DNA from: Bacillus sp. JCM 19058
GTDB lineage: Bacteria > Bacillota > Bacilli > Bacillales_H > Bacillaceae_D
Assembly: GCA_001310555.1 (NCBI GenBank)
Contig: BAXO01000033.1
Location: forward strand, 1 to 51,152
Direction of reading: 5' to 3'
DNA length: 51,152 bases
Shown: positions 10,894 through 21,735 of the stretch, piece by piece
How the letters are laid out: each line of letters opens with the position of its first letter
How positions within the stretch are numbered: the stretch's first letter is position 1
Made by a program: the position numbers and the translations under genes
The notes under the pieces: generated by a model
Told to the model about the DNA's origin: nothing
The model's input: only the letters and a program-made list of their open reading frames with translations
The model's database searches: none

Positions 10894-12900
10894 TTATTCC
10901 TCTTTTTTAGAATCCTGATCCGATTTTTTTTGAATCCTGATCCGAATCTGGCTGAGAAGGTTCTGAATTGGTTTCTGTTTCCGCTTCGTCTTTCTTCGAA
11001 TGGATGTTCACCTTCACATCAGATTCTTCCTCTTTCTCGACGTGATTTGAGTGATGATTTTCAGGCAGCTTACCCTCATTAATTAATGATTGGATTTGCT
11101 CTGCATCTAACGTTTCTAGTTCGAGTAATGTTTCTGCGACCAAATCAAGGCTAGCTTTATGTTCTGTAATGATTTCCTTACAACGCTTATAACAATCTTT
11201 TATAATTTTTTTGCACTTCAAGGTCGATTTCATAAGCAATCGAGTCACTGTAAGTCTGCTCATTTTGGATATCGCGTCCAAGAAAAACCTGCCCACCTGA
11301 GCCAGACACGAACTGCATCGGACCAAGCTTCTCGCTCATTCCGTATTCAGTCACCATTTTCCGAGCAATTCCCGTGGCCCGCTGAAAATCATTGTGAGCC
11401 CCTGTACTAACCTCACCGAATTGAACCTCTTCGGCGACTCGGCCGCCTAACAATCCGGTAATTTTGTCAAGCAGCTCCGGCTTTGTCATAAAATAGCGGT
11501 CCTCTTTTGGCAGCATCATCGCGTACCCGCCGGCCATTCCACGAGGAACGATTGTTACTTTATGCACCATATCGGCACTTTCGAGCTTGACACCTACAAT
11601 CGTATGGCCTGCTTCATGCCATGCAACAATGTTTTTCTCTTTTGGTGAAATGACTCTGCTCTTCTTCGATGGACCTGCGATCACTCGATCAATCGCTTCT
11701 TCAACATGGATCATGTTAATTTTCGTATGGCCGTGCCTTGCTGCTATTAACGCCGCTTCGTTTAGTAAATTCTCAAGGTCGGCACCGGAGAAGCCTGGCG
11801 TCCGAGTAGCAATAGTACCTAAATTTACATCATCCGCTAACGGCTTGTTGCGAGCATGCACCTTTAACACATCCTCACGCCCTCTTACATCCGGTCGATT
11901 TACTTGTATTTGACGGTCAAAACGTCCTGGACGCAGCAATGCAGGGTCAAGAATGTCTACCCGGTTCGTCGCAGCAATAATAATGATCCCTTCATTGGCG
12001 CTAAACCCATCCATCTCAACAAGGAGCTGGTTTAAGGTTTGCTCTCTTTCATCATGCCCGCCGCCAAGTCCGGCGCCACGCTGACGACCAACCGCATCAA
12101 TCTCATCAATGAAAATAATACATGGAGCATTCTTTTTGGCGTTCTCGAATAGATCACGAACGCGTGAGGCTCCGACCCCTACAAACATCTCGACAAAGTC
12201 TGAACCACTAATCGAGAAAAACGGAACACCGGCTTCACCAGCCACAGCACGGGCCAGAAGTGTCTTACCAGTACCCGGAGGCCGACTAACAATACCCCTT
12301 TAGGAATACGCGCACCAATTTCAGAGAATTTACGCGGATCTTTCAAGAACTCGACAACTTCGACCAGCTCCTGTTTCTCTTCATCGGCACCAGCAACATC
12401 TTTAAATTTCGCCTTTTTCTTATCTTCATTAACCATTTTCGCCTTGCTTTTACCAAAGTTCATGACACGGCTTCCACCGCCCTGAGCCTGGCTTAGAAGG
12501 AAAAAGAAAAGAATAAAGATAATGATGAATGGAATGATACCCGTAAAGAATGCAACCCATCCGCTCGTTTCATCAGCAGGCTGTACATCTAAATCAAGCG
12601 CAGCTCCATTCACGCCCTGAGCATTAAATAGTCTTTCTACTGTTTCTTCACTTTTTTAACACATATGTTTGGAAATAGTTATCTTCTTCTGTATCCGTAA
12701 ATTGACCAGTGATCAAATAGACCTGCCGCTCCGGCTTAATAGTTAAATTGCGTACTTGACCCTGCTCTAGTTTTTCATTGAATTGTGCAAACTTAACCTG
12801 TTCGGTTGTCGTTTGATCAGAATTAAGTACACTGACAATCCCGATAATCACGAGAAAGATCAGTAAGTAAAAAAATCACATTACGAAATATTCGATTCAT
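10894..12900 (-). CDS. ftsH: ATP-dependent zinc metalloprotease FtsH (frameshifted)
   Basis: Membrane-anchored AAA protease for membrane-protein quality control; in Bacillus also needed for sporulation. From ATG 12900: [20 protein letters not shown] (first TM helix), an extracytoplasmic domain, a second TM helix ([20 protein letters not shown]), Walker [11 protein letters not shown], Walker [13 protein letters not shown], the [22 protein letters not shown] and the zinc site HEAGH. Breaks: T7 near 12866-12872, A6 near 12652-12657 (should be A5), a missing C near 12281 inside Walker A, T7 near 11207-11213, and a T8 near 10923-10930; correcting the last gives the acidic tail [16 protein letters not shown]. 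About 668 residues after repair. The break inside Walker A of an essential-type gene argues for sequence error. Confidence 0.94.
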
Positions 12901-12936
12901 ATTTGACCTCCTCCCGCGTGCAATAAAGCTTCATAT

Positions 12937-12966
12937 ATCGTACCACAATTGATCTTTTGTTCACAA
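12937..12966 (-). promoter_or_regulatory. Probable ftsH promoter with extended -10
   Basis: In the 69-base gap between hpt and ftsH the minus strand has TTGTGA (12961-12966), 18 bases, then TACGAT (12937-12942) preceded by TG-N (TGGTACGAT). ftsH has its own promoter in B. subtilis too. Confidence 0.5.
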
Positions 12967-12969
12967 ACA

Positions 12970-13509
12970 TTATCCCTCATAAATTTCTGGTTTTAATACA
13001 CCAATATATGGAAGATTCCGGTAACGCTCTGCATAATCCAGACCATATCCGACTACAAAAGCATCAGGCACTGTAAAGCCTACCACATCCGGGACAAGAT
13101 CAACTTTTCGTCCCTCAGGTTTATCCAGTAATGTGACAACTTTAACCGATTTTGCTTTGCGATAGTGAAATAGCTCGATTAAATAACTTAATGTTAAGCC
13201 ACTGTCTATAATATCTTCCAGGATTAAGACGTCGCGCCCCTCAACGGAGGTATCCAGATCCTTTAATATCTTCACTTCGCCTGACGAGACTGTGCCACTA
13301 CCGTAGCTGGAAACATCCATAAAGTCCATTTCCAGATGGGCATCAATTCTTTTCGTCAGATCAGCCATAAACGGCAATGCACCCTTTAACACACCGATTA
13401 CGAGGGGAAAACGCCCTTCGTATTCCTTTGTCAATTGCTCTCCCAGTTCGATGATTTTGGTCTTGATTTGTTCTTCCGTAATTAAGATTTCCTTAATCTC
13501 ATCCTTCAT
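12970..13509 (-). CDS. hpt: Hypoxanthine-guanine phosphoribosyltransferase
   Basis: Salvages hypoxanthine and guanine with PRPP. The 179-residue protein shows the PRPP loop [32 protein letters not shown] and the purine-binding [20 protein letters not shown]. The open frame extends 60 codons further upstream, but MKDEIKEIL at 13509 is the family start; GGAGGG lies 12 bases before it, so TTG at 13512 is nearly as likely. Intact. Follows tilS closely, as in B. subtilis. Confidence 0.95.
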   Translation of the reverse strand: MKDEIKEILITEEQIKTKIIELGEQLTKEYEGRFPLVIGVLKGALPFMADLTKRIDAHLEMDFMDVSSYGSGTVSSGEVKILKDLDTSVEGRDVLILEDIIDSGLTLSYLIELFHYRKAKSVKVVTLLDKPEGRKVDLVPDVVGFTVPDAFVVGYGLDYAERYRNLPYIGVLKPEIYEG

Positions 13510-13532
13510 CAATTCAGACGACCCTCCTGTTA

Positions 13533-14952
13533 TTATCTCCGATTCCCTAAATTCAAACCTTCCTTTTTGTCTGTCTGACACGTAAGGATAAGAAGCTTCT
13601 CGGTACCTTGCTCGACACGAGCAATACTCGTTCGCTGCAAAAACGGCACCCACAGAATGTGACCTTGACCATCGACGACAACCGGCCACTGCTCCCTCAT
13701 GAATTTACTCACTTTATTATCAATAAAAATCCGATTCAGTTTTTTTTGTCCCTTGCATTCCTCGGGCCTCAATACGATCCCCAGCTTTTCTCTTCCTAAC
13801 GATAATCGGTTCTGGGACAAAGCTTGCATCAAGAATAATCTGAGCCGAGGTCTCTTCGATTCGCTCAACACGATCGCTGTACCGCGCCTCAATGGAACCA
13901 ATCGGTGTATAAACTTTTCCTGGAATCGCCAATCGACTCGAATGCAGCTCAGGTAAATTCAGATCATATGAGAAATGACAATACTCATAGCTGCGATAGA
14001 CAAAAAGACCGTTTTTCATATGTAGTTCACTCGACGGATTTTCCGCCTCGAGCAAGGCAATTATTTGCTCAATATGTATGGAAGTGATTGCAGTCATGCG
14101 ATTGCCATTAAGATAATTTAATATTAGATGAATCAACCTTCTTTGTAAAGGGAGGGCTGCTTTTAGAAACAATTCTCTTGTAATTGTTACATTTTGTTCA
14201 CTTTTTTTCCTTTATAATAGTCGGCAAGATCTGCTCTGCCATTTCCATTAAAAAGAGATGATCCTCCTCAAGCCATTCATTTTGTCTTTGAAAATGAACA
14301 TGCGCTTGACGGTTTTCCTCCTTAATAAAAGGGATGATCTGTTGGCGAAATCGATTGCGGGTATACCGTTCCGATAAATTGCTTGAGTCAATAACTGCTT
14401 CAATGCCATATTCCTTACAATAATGCTCAATTTGCTCCTTCGTTACGACGAGAAACGGGCGAACGAGCCTCCCAGTGCCAAATGGGCGAACTGCTCTGAT
14501 TCCAAGGGAGTGCAGTGGAACCTGCCCTCTAATTTGCTTCATTAGCATCGTTTCAACTTGATCATCTCCGTGGTGACCCGTGGCTACACAGCATCGTTCA
14601 TATTCCTCGGTCAGCTGCTCAAGCCAGAAATAGCGCAGCTCACGTGCTGCTGTCTGAATACTTAATTTCTGTTCTGCTGCATAGTCTTTCACGTTGAGCC
14701 TAGTCGAAACAAAGCGAATTCCTTTTTGCTGACAAAAAGCACGAACGACACGTTGATCGCGATCTGCTTCCTCGCCACGAAGCTGATGATGAGCATGTGC
14801 GGCTATAACTTCCCATTTAAATTGATGACGGGCTTTCCACAAATAATGAAGCAAGGCCATCGAATCAGGCCCCCCTGAAACGGCGACAATCACCGTCTCG
14901 CCTGATGAATCAAGCAGTGACGACTAATAAAACGAGCAACGTCTTCCTTCAT
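13533..14952 (-). CDS. tilS: tRNA(Ile)-lysidine synthetase (frameshifted)
   Basis: Modifies C34 of the CAU-anticodon tRNA-Ile to lysidine so that it reads AUA; essential in Bacillus. The PP-loop [13 protein letters not shown] and [14 protein letters not shown] mark the N-terminal ATPase domain. From ATG 14952 ([12 protein letters not shown]) the frame breaks three times: one missing base near 14915, A7 near 14201-14207 (six A gives [20 protein letters not shown]) and T8 at 13740-13747 (seven gives [14 protein letters not shown]). The C-terminal [20 protein letters not shown] motif and [13 protein letters not shown] are typical. About 472 residues after repair. Confidence 0.93.
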
Positions 14953-15046
14953 GAATTCCTTAGCCTCCTTAAAATCGACAGACAAAAAAAACATATGCTT
15001 TTGACCGCCTTAGTGAGGTTGGAATGGTTTTACGAGCTGTACCTCA

Positions 15047-16024
15047 TCACATACTTTGTCCAAATAAGTATAGAATAGATACCAAAATAATGAAAGAGCC
15101 AACTAAGAAAACTTCGACAAAGTTGGAGGGCTTCTGCTTAACCTTTCTCTTCCGCTGCTTTTTCGTAGGACTCACCTTATTTAATGATCTGTTTTGCTCA
15201 GATGACCCTCCGGACATTGCTAGCAGTATAGCCTTGCGCATTTCCGCCGCCTGTAGATACTTCCCCTTTAAACTAGAGAGAATAACTTGAGAATATGGCC
15301 TGAGCATCGGCTGACTTTCGATTCGTTTTCTTAGCAACGGCAATGACGGCTCGCTTTGTTTATCAAAGCGCTTCGGGTAAGCACAATTAATCATAATCAT
15401 AGCGACAGCAAATAAATCGTAGCTCGGTTCTGCCTTTCTCGTTCCAAGCCCCCAGTAACCGCGATCATAAAATTCGGTATATTCTTTAATTGAGCGATCA
15501 AAAAGAGTGATACCCCCGACATCGAGCCAGCGAACCTTAGCTGGCGGGCCACTTACGAGCAGGTTATCGGGCTTCAAGTCGCCAAAAACCCAACCTGCCT
15601 GATGCAACCGTTCTAAGTCGCCCAGCAATTGAACCATAAACAGCCCAATCCACTCGCTTCCTTTTCCTTGAATATAGTCAATGAATTGGGTTCCTTTCAA
15701 GTACTCCATCGCATAAAAAGGGAGCGTCCCTTCCGCTGTGACGAAATCATCAACGTCGAACAAAGAAGGTCCAAGCGAATGCTCTTGAACCTTCGAAAAG
15801 CGCTTTAACACATTAACCTCAGATGTAATCGCCAAATTGTCATGACCGACCTTTACAGCAACCAAACCTTCGGCCGAGGTGGCTAAATAAACGGTCCCAG
15901 TTGCCCCGGCCCCGAGCATGCGCATGATTTTATAAGAGTTCCGGTGCCATTTCCCAACTAGCTGCACCCCTGCGCGCAGCTTACTCGCCGAATTCTTCCA
16001 GTAGCTGTTCTTCATCACTTGCAA
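15047..16024 (-). CDS. yabT: Ser/Thr protein kinase YabT-like, membrane anchored
   Basis: Hanks-type kinase; the B. subtilis homologue is DNA-activated and works during sporulation and DNA repair. Visible: glycine loop LGAGATGTVYLA, VAIK-type Lys in GLVAVKVGHD, catalytic FGDLKPDNLL, and a DVG in place of the usual DFG. A basic linker (KKQRKRKVKQK) precedes one C-terminal TM helix (VEVFLVGSFIILVSILYLFG). I take TTG at 16024 as start because AAGGAG lies 6 bases before it; ATG 16015 is too far. It abuts the yabS stop. Confidence 0.88.
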   Translation of the reverse strand: MQVMKNSYWKNSASKLRAGVQLVGKWHRNSYKIMRMLGAGATGTVYLATSAEGLVAVKVGHDNLAITSEVNVLKRFSKVQEHSLGPSLFDVDDFVTAEGTLPFYAMEYLKGTQFIDYIQGKGSEWIGLFMVQLLGDLERLHQAGWVFGDLKPDNLLVSGPPAKVRWLDVGGITLFDRSIKEYTEFYDRGYWGLGTRKAEPSYDLFAVAMIMINCAYPKRFDKQSEPSLPLLRKRIESQPMLRPYSQVILSSLKGKYLQAAEMRKAILLAMSGGSSEQNRSLNKVSPTKKQRKRKVKQKPSNFVEVFLVGSFIILVSILYLFGQSM

Positions 16025-16719
16025 TCATACTCCTTTTCGACGCACCATTGTGAACTTTTGCATCGCTGCTTGCAGTGCAGGACCGGTTGGAGTTACTCCT
16101 CCAGGAGAAAGCTTCTGAAATATGCTCGTCAGTGATTTAAGCTCCGGAGTCCAATCCAGCAACCGTTCGACTTCCTTGCGCTTTCCCGGGAAACAGTATA
16201 ACGAAAAACGATTCTCTCCCATTCGTGAGGTTAGACTAATTGACAGATCGGTTAGCGCTTCCTGAACCATCGGAAGCTTGTTTTTCATGCTGGCGCTCGT
16301 ATCGACTAATATTAGAACGTCAAGATTAATAGACTCTCCTAATTCATCGACCACTTCCATGACCTGTCCTCTCTTTTCCGGCGACAAATCCTCCATCTCC
16401 TGCTCTTTTCCTAGAATTTGCTGAAGCTCCTTATTAACGACGACATTCAAGGTTTGCGTCATCGCCTTCCTCGTTACCATTTGAACCGTTTTGGCGAGCT
16501 GCTTCGTAGAGACGACCTGACTGACACCTCCGCCAGCCATACTTATTGCTTCTATTTCCTGAATACCCTGCTCTTTTAAATGATGCTCATCGACGACTCC
16601 GATCACGTTCACGGTAATGCCTTGCTCTTTCGCCAAGGCGCAATCGCCACCGGATCCTCGCCCTGATTTGAGTGTCCGTCCGTCAATAATAAAATTTGCT
16701 TTAATGTCCCTTTTGACAT
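16025..16719 (-). CDS. yabS: VWA-domain protein YabS-like (frameshifted)
   Basis: A single von Willebrand factor A domain in two parts: MSKGTLKQILLLTDGHSNQG from ATG 16719 and, later, LDVLILVDTSASMKNKLPM with the MIDAS motif DTSAS. GGAGGG seven bases before 16719 supports this start. One base is missing near 16640 (ATTGCGCCTTGG should read through to LAKEQGITVNVIGV). The gene lies between spoIIE and yabT as in B. subtilis; its function is unknown, presumably linked to the kinase or SpoIIE. Confidence 0.85.
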
Positions 16720-16802
16720 TCTTAATCCCTCCCGACTGATTGTTACCATCATTCACCAGCCGAGCGTGATTTATACGTCACACATCAATTATCCCGCACA
16801 TA

Positions 16803-19299
16803 CTATTGGGCCTTTTTCCGTAAAATTTTTGGGGATTTATACAAAGGAATCGCCGCCCATTTTGGTATATTTTGCTTTATTTCTGAAACAATAATGGTCA
16901 TATCATCGTCAATTGCCCCCCTGTCTGAACGAATCACTTTTTCAAGCATAACGTCGGCGATTTCCTGAGGATTATTCGTATCGAGCTCTGCAATCATTCG
17001 TTTCATCCATGCATCTTTGTTTTCTACATTTTTCGGAGCATCGAAATTCCGTCACTCATCATAATGAGCAGATCTCCCGGCTTCAGCTGTTCGTTAACAA
17101 CATCGACATCAAACTCTTGCAATATCCCCATCGGTAGATTGCTCGCCTCCACCTTGATGACGTTGTTTCCCCTTTTAATGAAGCTTGGAATAGAACCAAT
17201 TTTCAAAAATCTTGCTGTTGCGTCTTGCAAATCGATCATAACTAAATCCAATGTTGAAAACATTTCCTCCGTATTCCGTAATGAAAGTACGGAATTGACC
17301 GATTTAATTGCAACCGTCTCCTCAATGCCTGATTGCAAAATCTTTTGCAACAGCTGGAGCGTCTCGTTACTTTCTAAATGCGCTCGTTCACCATTGCCCA
17401 TCCCGTCACTTATCGCGATCGCGTACTTGCCCGTGCCAAGCTCAATCGTGGAATAACTGTCTCCGGAAAGCCATGCCCCCCCTTTAGCAACATTGGCTAT
17501 CCCGATATTAACTACGAACCGCTTTGCTGACGAGAAAGACACGTGACTGTATCCATTTGGATAATACGCGCGTTCCTCCTGCTTTACGATCATCGTTTCC
17601 TTTAATATATCTGAAAGCATCGGGGCAATAATCTTTTCACTTTGTCCGTGCCCTTCATCAAAGGAAACACTCATTTCAATTTCTACACTTCCCTTCTCCA
17701 GCTATATATATCGATATGGCCAATTTCTAATCCTGCACTACGTAATGCATCCAGCATTTGTTCCTCCTGAAGATGATGCGCTTCTTTTTCCTTCTGAATT
17801 TCCTTCGCAAAATCACCCATGACACGCGAAACCCCCTGAAGCTGATCGGCCACAAGCCTCCGACTTTCCAGAACTTGCTGCTTAAGCTTCTGATTCACCT
17901 GGAAATGACTGTACTCTTGTTTAATGGCATCGATCACTTTGTCAGATCTAATACAATGATTTTTCCATTCAGCACGTAATAGCTTGTCCTTTAACTCTCC
18001 CTCCTCCTCAATTTCTGTCATAAGGCGCTGCATCGAATGATACGTTTTACTAAAGTTTTGAACCCAGCACCTCTCTTTTTTGAAGCACGCTTGGCACGTT
18101 TTCTCTGTCACCCGACTTAGAAAATAGTCGACTTCCTCTTCTTCGTCGCTGCTTCAGCCTGCGCTGGCGCTTGAAAGCTATTTGACAACGTTTGGAAAAG
18201 GGTCGAAAACTGTTCAACCCGCCCAGCAGTCAAATCGCGAATTTTTCGTAAATATTGCTGTTGCTCGTTTGAATGCTCAACTGTACCCGGTATATAACGA
18301 GCCAGACGCTGAATAAAATCTCTAGGTGTCATCATAAAAAGCGCAATAGCCGCTAGCGATTCCAATAACGTTACCGACACATTGGCTGCGCCTTCTCCAT
18401 ACATACCGAGAAGAAGCGTACCGACAAGCAACCCTAATCCGACCCCTATCTTTTTTTCCTTCTTTCAGAAGTCCGCCAAGCAACCCTGAAAACGCTAACA
18501 AGCTCATTTGATACAAGCTCGCCACACTTGCTAAGCTTAAAATCAGTCCAGTAACTACACCGACGGTCGAACCGATTGCGGCTCCGCCGACGAACGCAAA
18601 CAGTAACACGAGATAACGAGCTAGTACATGCTCGATCGTAATATCATAAACCATCCAACCAACAGTGCCAGTCATTACGGAAGCTAACAGAATGATAAGA
18701 CAAATAATTTCTTCATTACGCAGTGGTTGCTGAATCCTTCTAGCTGTAACTAGCGGAACGCTTTGTAAAAATATCATCGTTAAAATAAAGCTGAGACCCG
18801 CCTCGACAGTAGCCATCATTAATGCATAATAGCTAATCCCGCCACTTGTGATGAAAACAAGCAGGATCCGAGTCGTTATGCTCGCCACAAACACGATATA
18901 GGGAAGCGCCTTTTTCGTGTCCTTGATAAAACGTGTGATAGCCTTCTGCATGAGGACATATACAACAATTCCAGCAGCTACAAAAAGAACCTCACCGTGA
19001 AAGCTCGTTACAGCACCGGCAAAAAGTGATAATGCCGCGAGGCCCGCACGTTCCCGCTTCAGCATGTACACCGCTGCTAAAAACGGTAAAACAAAAGGAG
19101 TCATGTCTGAGAGGATCATGGCTCGTCCAAGAAGAAAGCCGACGATCGCAATTACGAGACCCCATTGATAAAGAGCGGTTTGAATCACTTTCTTTGCTGA
19201 AGCTACTACTGGTTCTAGCCTACCTACAGCCTTGTCGTACATGTCGATACTTCGATTAGGCTCCAGCCATTCCTTTGCTGCCTTTCGAATCATTCCCAT
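16803..19299 (-). CDS. spoIIE: Stage II sporulation protein E, PP2C phosphatase (frameshifted)
   Basis: Dephosphorylates SpoIIAA to switch on sigma-F in the forespore and helps polar division. The N-terminal ~330 residues hold about ten TM helices; the middle is a coiled FtsZ-interacting region with a Cys cluster (EKTCQACFKKERCW); the C-terminal PP2C domain shows ISDGMGNGERAHLES, MMSDGIFDAPKN and DDDMTIIV metal-site residues. Four breaks: A7 near 18452-18458 (KEGKKIGVGLGLLVG), one base near 18140, one near 17699 (SLEKGSVEIEM) and one T near 17045 (SDGIFDAPKNVENK). Repaired length about 831, close to the 827 of B. subtilis. Confidence 0.95.
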
Positions 19300-19327
19300 C
19301 CACCACCTATTTTAGAATCGTGGCTCC

Positions 19328-19362
19328 ATTATAAACAGATCATTCGTTCATTTTTTTGTCAA
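19328..19362 (-). promoter_or_regulatory. Probable Spo0A-controlled spoIIE promoter
   Basis: Minus strand TTGACA (19357-19362) and TATAAT (19328-19333) are perfect hexamers but 23 bases apart, too far for ordinary sigma-A use. Unusually wide spacing is the known hallmark of the Spo0A~P-dependent spoIIE and spoIIG promoters. Sequences one mismatch from the 0A box TGNCGAA occur at the -35 (TGACAAA) and upstream (AGTCGAA, 19389-19395). Confidence 0.6.
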
Positions 19363-19550
19363 AATGACACCGCTGAATGCAAAAAGTGTTCGACTCGATT
19401 CGGGTAAAATATAAACAAACAAGCAAGACTAGCGGGGATAATCAAAAATTACCGCTATTATTTTAGGAGATTGTTACGTAAGATGAAGAAAGCTGAGGAA
19501 GGAAAGTTGGTATATATCAAAATAGCCCGCAGCGCGAAGCGATCGACACG

Positions 19551-19580
19551 AAAAAACCGTCTCTTCTAAAGACGGTTTTT
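19551..19580 (-). terminator. Terminator after the fucosidase gene (bidirectional hairpin)
   Basis: AAAAAACCGTCT...AGACGGTTTTT forms a 7-bp GC-rich stem flanked by A and T tracts, so it can end transcription from either side. It lies just past the fucosidase stop at 19589. The rest of 19363-19550 shows no gene. Confidence 0.8.
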
Positions 19581-19588
19581 CAAATGCT

Positions 19589-20825
19589 TTATTGACAATT
19601 AAATGCTGCCAAGCGTCTGATCAAAGGTTTTTCGGCGGATTGAGTGATGGTAAGACGTACTTGTTCAGTGGTGATCGGTTTAAACCGGTCGATTTTTTTT
19701 ATGACCGATGGCGCTTCCTTTAGCAATGGTTAGCCATTTCTCTCCTTGCTTTGCCTCCAAAAGGTACTCCCGAACTCGTTCACCACCGGAGATATCTTCC
19801 ATTAACATGACATGGTCGATTGTAGTCCCAGATGGAAGCTTTAATCGAACCTCCCCACCGGTTCCAGAACACTCGGAAATCGGTAAGGAAAATCGTTTTT
19901 GAATTTCTTCACTAAATTCAAGTAAGCGTTTGCGATCTGCATCAGGAATGAGACCTCGGTCGTCAGGAGCAAGATTTAACAGCAAATTAGTTCCATGCCC
20001 GACGGAACGATAATAAATGTCGATTAATTCGTCTAGCGTCAGAAGACTGTCTTCATCGTTAGGGTGCCAAAACCAATGCCTTTTTCGAATCGGAACATCG
20101 CATTCTGCCGGAACCCAATCGGATGTCCCTTCCATCCATGTCAGCATATCGCTAGTGAACATGCTAGCTCGGGCAGCCTCAGCCGTATTCCAGCATGGAT
20201 AAGGAGCGACGCCATCTTCATTACCGACCCAACGAATCGTTGGCTGTCCCATATTAAAGATCATGGCGTCCGGCTGGTGTTGCTTCACGAGACCAATAAT
20301 CCGGGGCCAGTCATACTCTCTTCCTTCAGAGCCAGCTCCGTCAAACCAAACTTCAACAAGAGGTCCGTAGTTTGTTAAAAGCTCAGTTAATTGCTGACAG
20401 TAAAAGTTGTCATAGGCGTCCTTGTCCTCGTAGCAAGGCTCGTGTCGATCCCAAGGCGACAAATATACACCAAACTTAATTCCCTCAGCTGCACACGCCT
20501 CCGCGACTTCGCCGACCAAATCACCTTCCCCGTTTTTCCATGGCGTTGATTTTACGGAGTAATCCGTTGTCTCCGTTGGCCATAAACAAAACCCATCATG
20601 ATGCTTTGCCGTTAAAATAAAGTAGTTAAAACCGGCGTCCTTTGCCAGCTTGACCCATTGCCTTGGATCAAGATTTGTTGGCTGAAAAGAATCTACGGAA
20701 TCCGTGCCATCGCCCCATTCCTGATCATGAAACGTGTTCAATCCAAAATGACAAAACATTCCTAAATCGAGATCCTGCCAAGCAATTTGCTGCTGTGACG
20801 GCTTAGCTAACTTTATCGTTGACAT
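19589..20825 (-). CDS. Alpha-L-fucosidase, GH29 (frameshifted)
   Basis: Retaining exo-fucosidase of glycoside hydrolase family 29, probably acting on fucose-containing glycans taken up or found outside. No signal peptide is visible, so it should be cytoplasmic. Features: GMFCHFGLNTFHDQEWGDG, LTAKHHDGFCLWPTETTDYS, GVYLSPWDRHEP and VEVWFDGAGSEG, where the Asp is the expected nucleophile, then NLLLNLAPDDRGLIP. ATG 20825 follows GGGGAG. A T8 run at 19693-19700 truncates the frame; seven gives KKIDRFKPITTEQVRLTI through to TAA at 19589, about 411 residues. It is inserted between spoIIE and the tRNA, where B. subtilis has no such gene. Confidence 0.9.
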
Positions 20826-21163
20826 ACAACTCACTCCCCTGTTCAATAATTTGATGATTGAAGAAGTACAGGCCCCTCCCACCTTTAAGCGAGCCATACG
20901 TGCGATTTGCTGTCAGGTCAGGTCCCTACTCTCCCTCGTTTCCTGATCGACCGGATCAATGGAACGAGTTTACTAGAATGTTACCGATATCATCAAGGTA
21001 GCGATAATCGCTCCTGTTGTCAATAGTCGCCTCTTATTTCTATTTTGCGCTTGCGAATGCGAGAAGTAAGATCCTATGTAAAACTTCGATAGCAGGATAC
21101 GCTCCTCCCTTCAGTCTTATTCTTTGTGCTTATGCTTACAGGAACTCGGTTACAAACAACACG
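20826..21163. other. Intergenic region upstream of the fucosidase
   Basis: 338 bases without a recognisable gene. On the minus strand a TTGACA at about 21029-21034 lies 17 bases before TACCTT, a weak candidate promoter for the fucosidase, with the small palindrome GCGATTATCGC in the spacer. I see no operator or repeat that I can name. Confidence 0.3.
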
Positions 21164-21196
21164 AAAAAAAAGGCAGAGAGTCTATACTCCTGCCTT
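21164..21196 (-). terminator. Intrinsic terminator after tRNA-Met
   Basis: Minus strand AAGGCAGGAGT, short loop, ACTCTCTGCCTT, then T7-8. It closes a one-gene tRNA transcription unit. Confidence 0.8.
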
Positions 21197-21219
21197 GAAT
21201 AATCGATAAAAAAAATTTC

Positions 21220-21296
21220 TGGTAGCGGCGGAGGGGATCGAACCCCCGACCTCACGGGTATGAACCGTACGCTCTAGCCAGCTGAGCTACACCGCC
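21220..21296 (-). tRNA. tRNA-Met (anticodon CAU)
   Basis: 77 bases on the minus strand, from GGCGGTGTAGCTCAGCTGGC to an encoded CCA. The D arm (GCTC...GAGC), anticodon arm TACGG-TTCATAC-CCGTG with CAU, T arm GGGGG-TTCGATC-CCCTC and a 7-bp acceptor (one G-U at position 1-72) all pair. The sequence fits elongator/initiator-type Met tRNA of Bacillus found next to spoIIE. The CAU loop could formally be the lysidine tRNA-Ile, but the position and body match tRNA-Met. Confidence 0.95.
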
Positions 21297-21320
21297 ATCC
21301 TTTTCTTTGCGACAAATAAT

Positions 21321-21349
21321 AATATACAGGCTCTTTTTAGAGAAGTCAA
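21321..21349 (-). promoter_or_regulatory. tRNA-Met promoter
   Basis: Minus strand TTGACT (21344-21349), 17 bases, TATATT (21321-21326), about 24 bases before the tRNA 5' end. The remaining upstream sequence to 21679 shows no gene. Confidence 0.8.
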
Positions 21350-21679
21350 GACCATTTTGCAGCACAAACGAGAAGCATTTCCTCGGATTACAGCATACAT
21401 GACAGCAGTTGTCAGGTTGTTCTCCATTGTTCACATCAAAAACTAAGGAGTGGTTGTATGGTGCAGAAGTTGAATAAGTTAGATTTAACCTTATTTCGTT
21501 GCAGCTGATCACCCACGTCTTAGCGCTTGGATAATAACAATACGTTACTGTAACAGATAAAAAGTGTTTGCCAACGCGACAGAAGCCTTGTACACAGTAG
21601 CATATCAAAGAGATTCACAAAAAAAATTGCTCGATTTCCCTCTATTTCACGATAAATTTACTGCGCATTTATATGGATT

Positions 21680-21707
21680 AAAAAAAAGCCTCGTTAGACG
21701 AGACTTT
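21680..21707 (-). terminator. Intrinsic terminator after yabR
   Basis: Minus strand AAGTCTCG, TCTAA loop, CGAGGCTT (one G-U) followed by T6-8. Confidence 0.75.
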
Positions 21708-21735
21708 TTCTTTTATCAGAACAGCTAGCAGCAAG

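Noticed and set aside
13510..13689. 60-codon N-terminal extension of hpt
   Set aside because: Overlaps the end of tilS in another frame; family start and a ribosome site lie at 13509-13512.
20826..20897. 24-codon extension of the fucosidase start
   Set aside because: No ribosome site; MSTIKLAKPS at 20825 has one and matches the family start.
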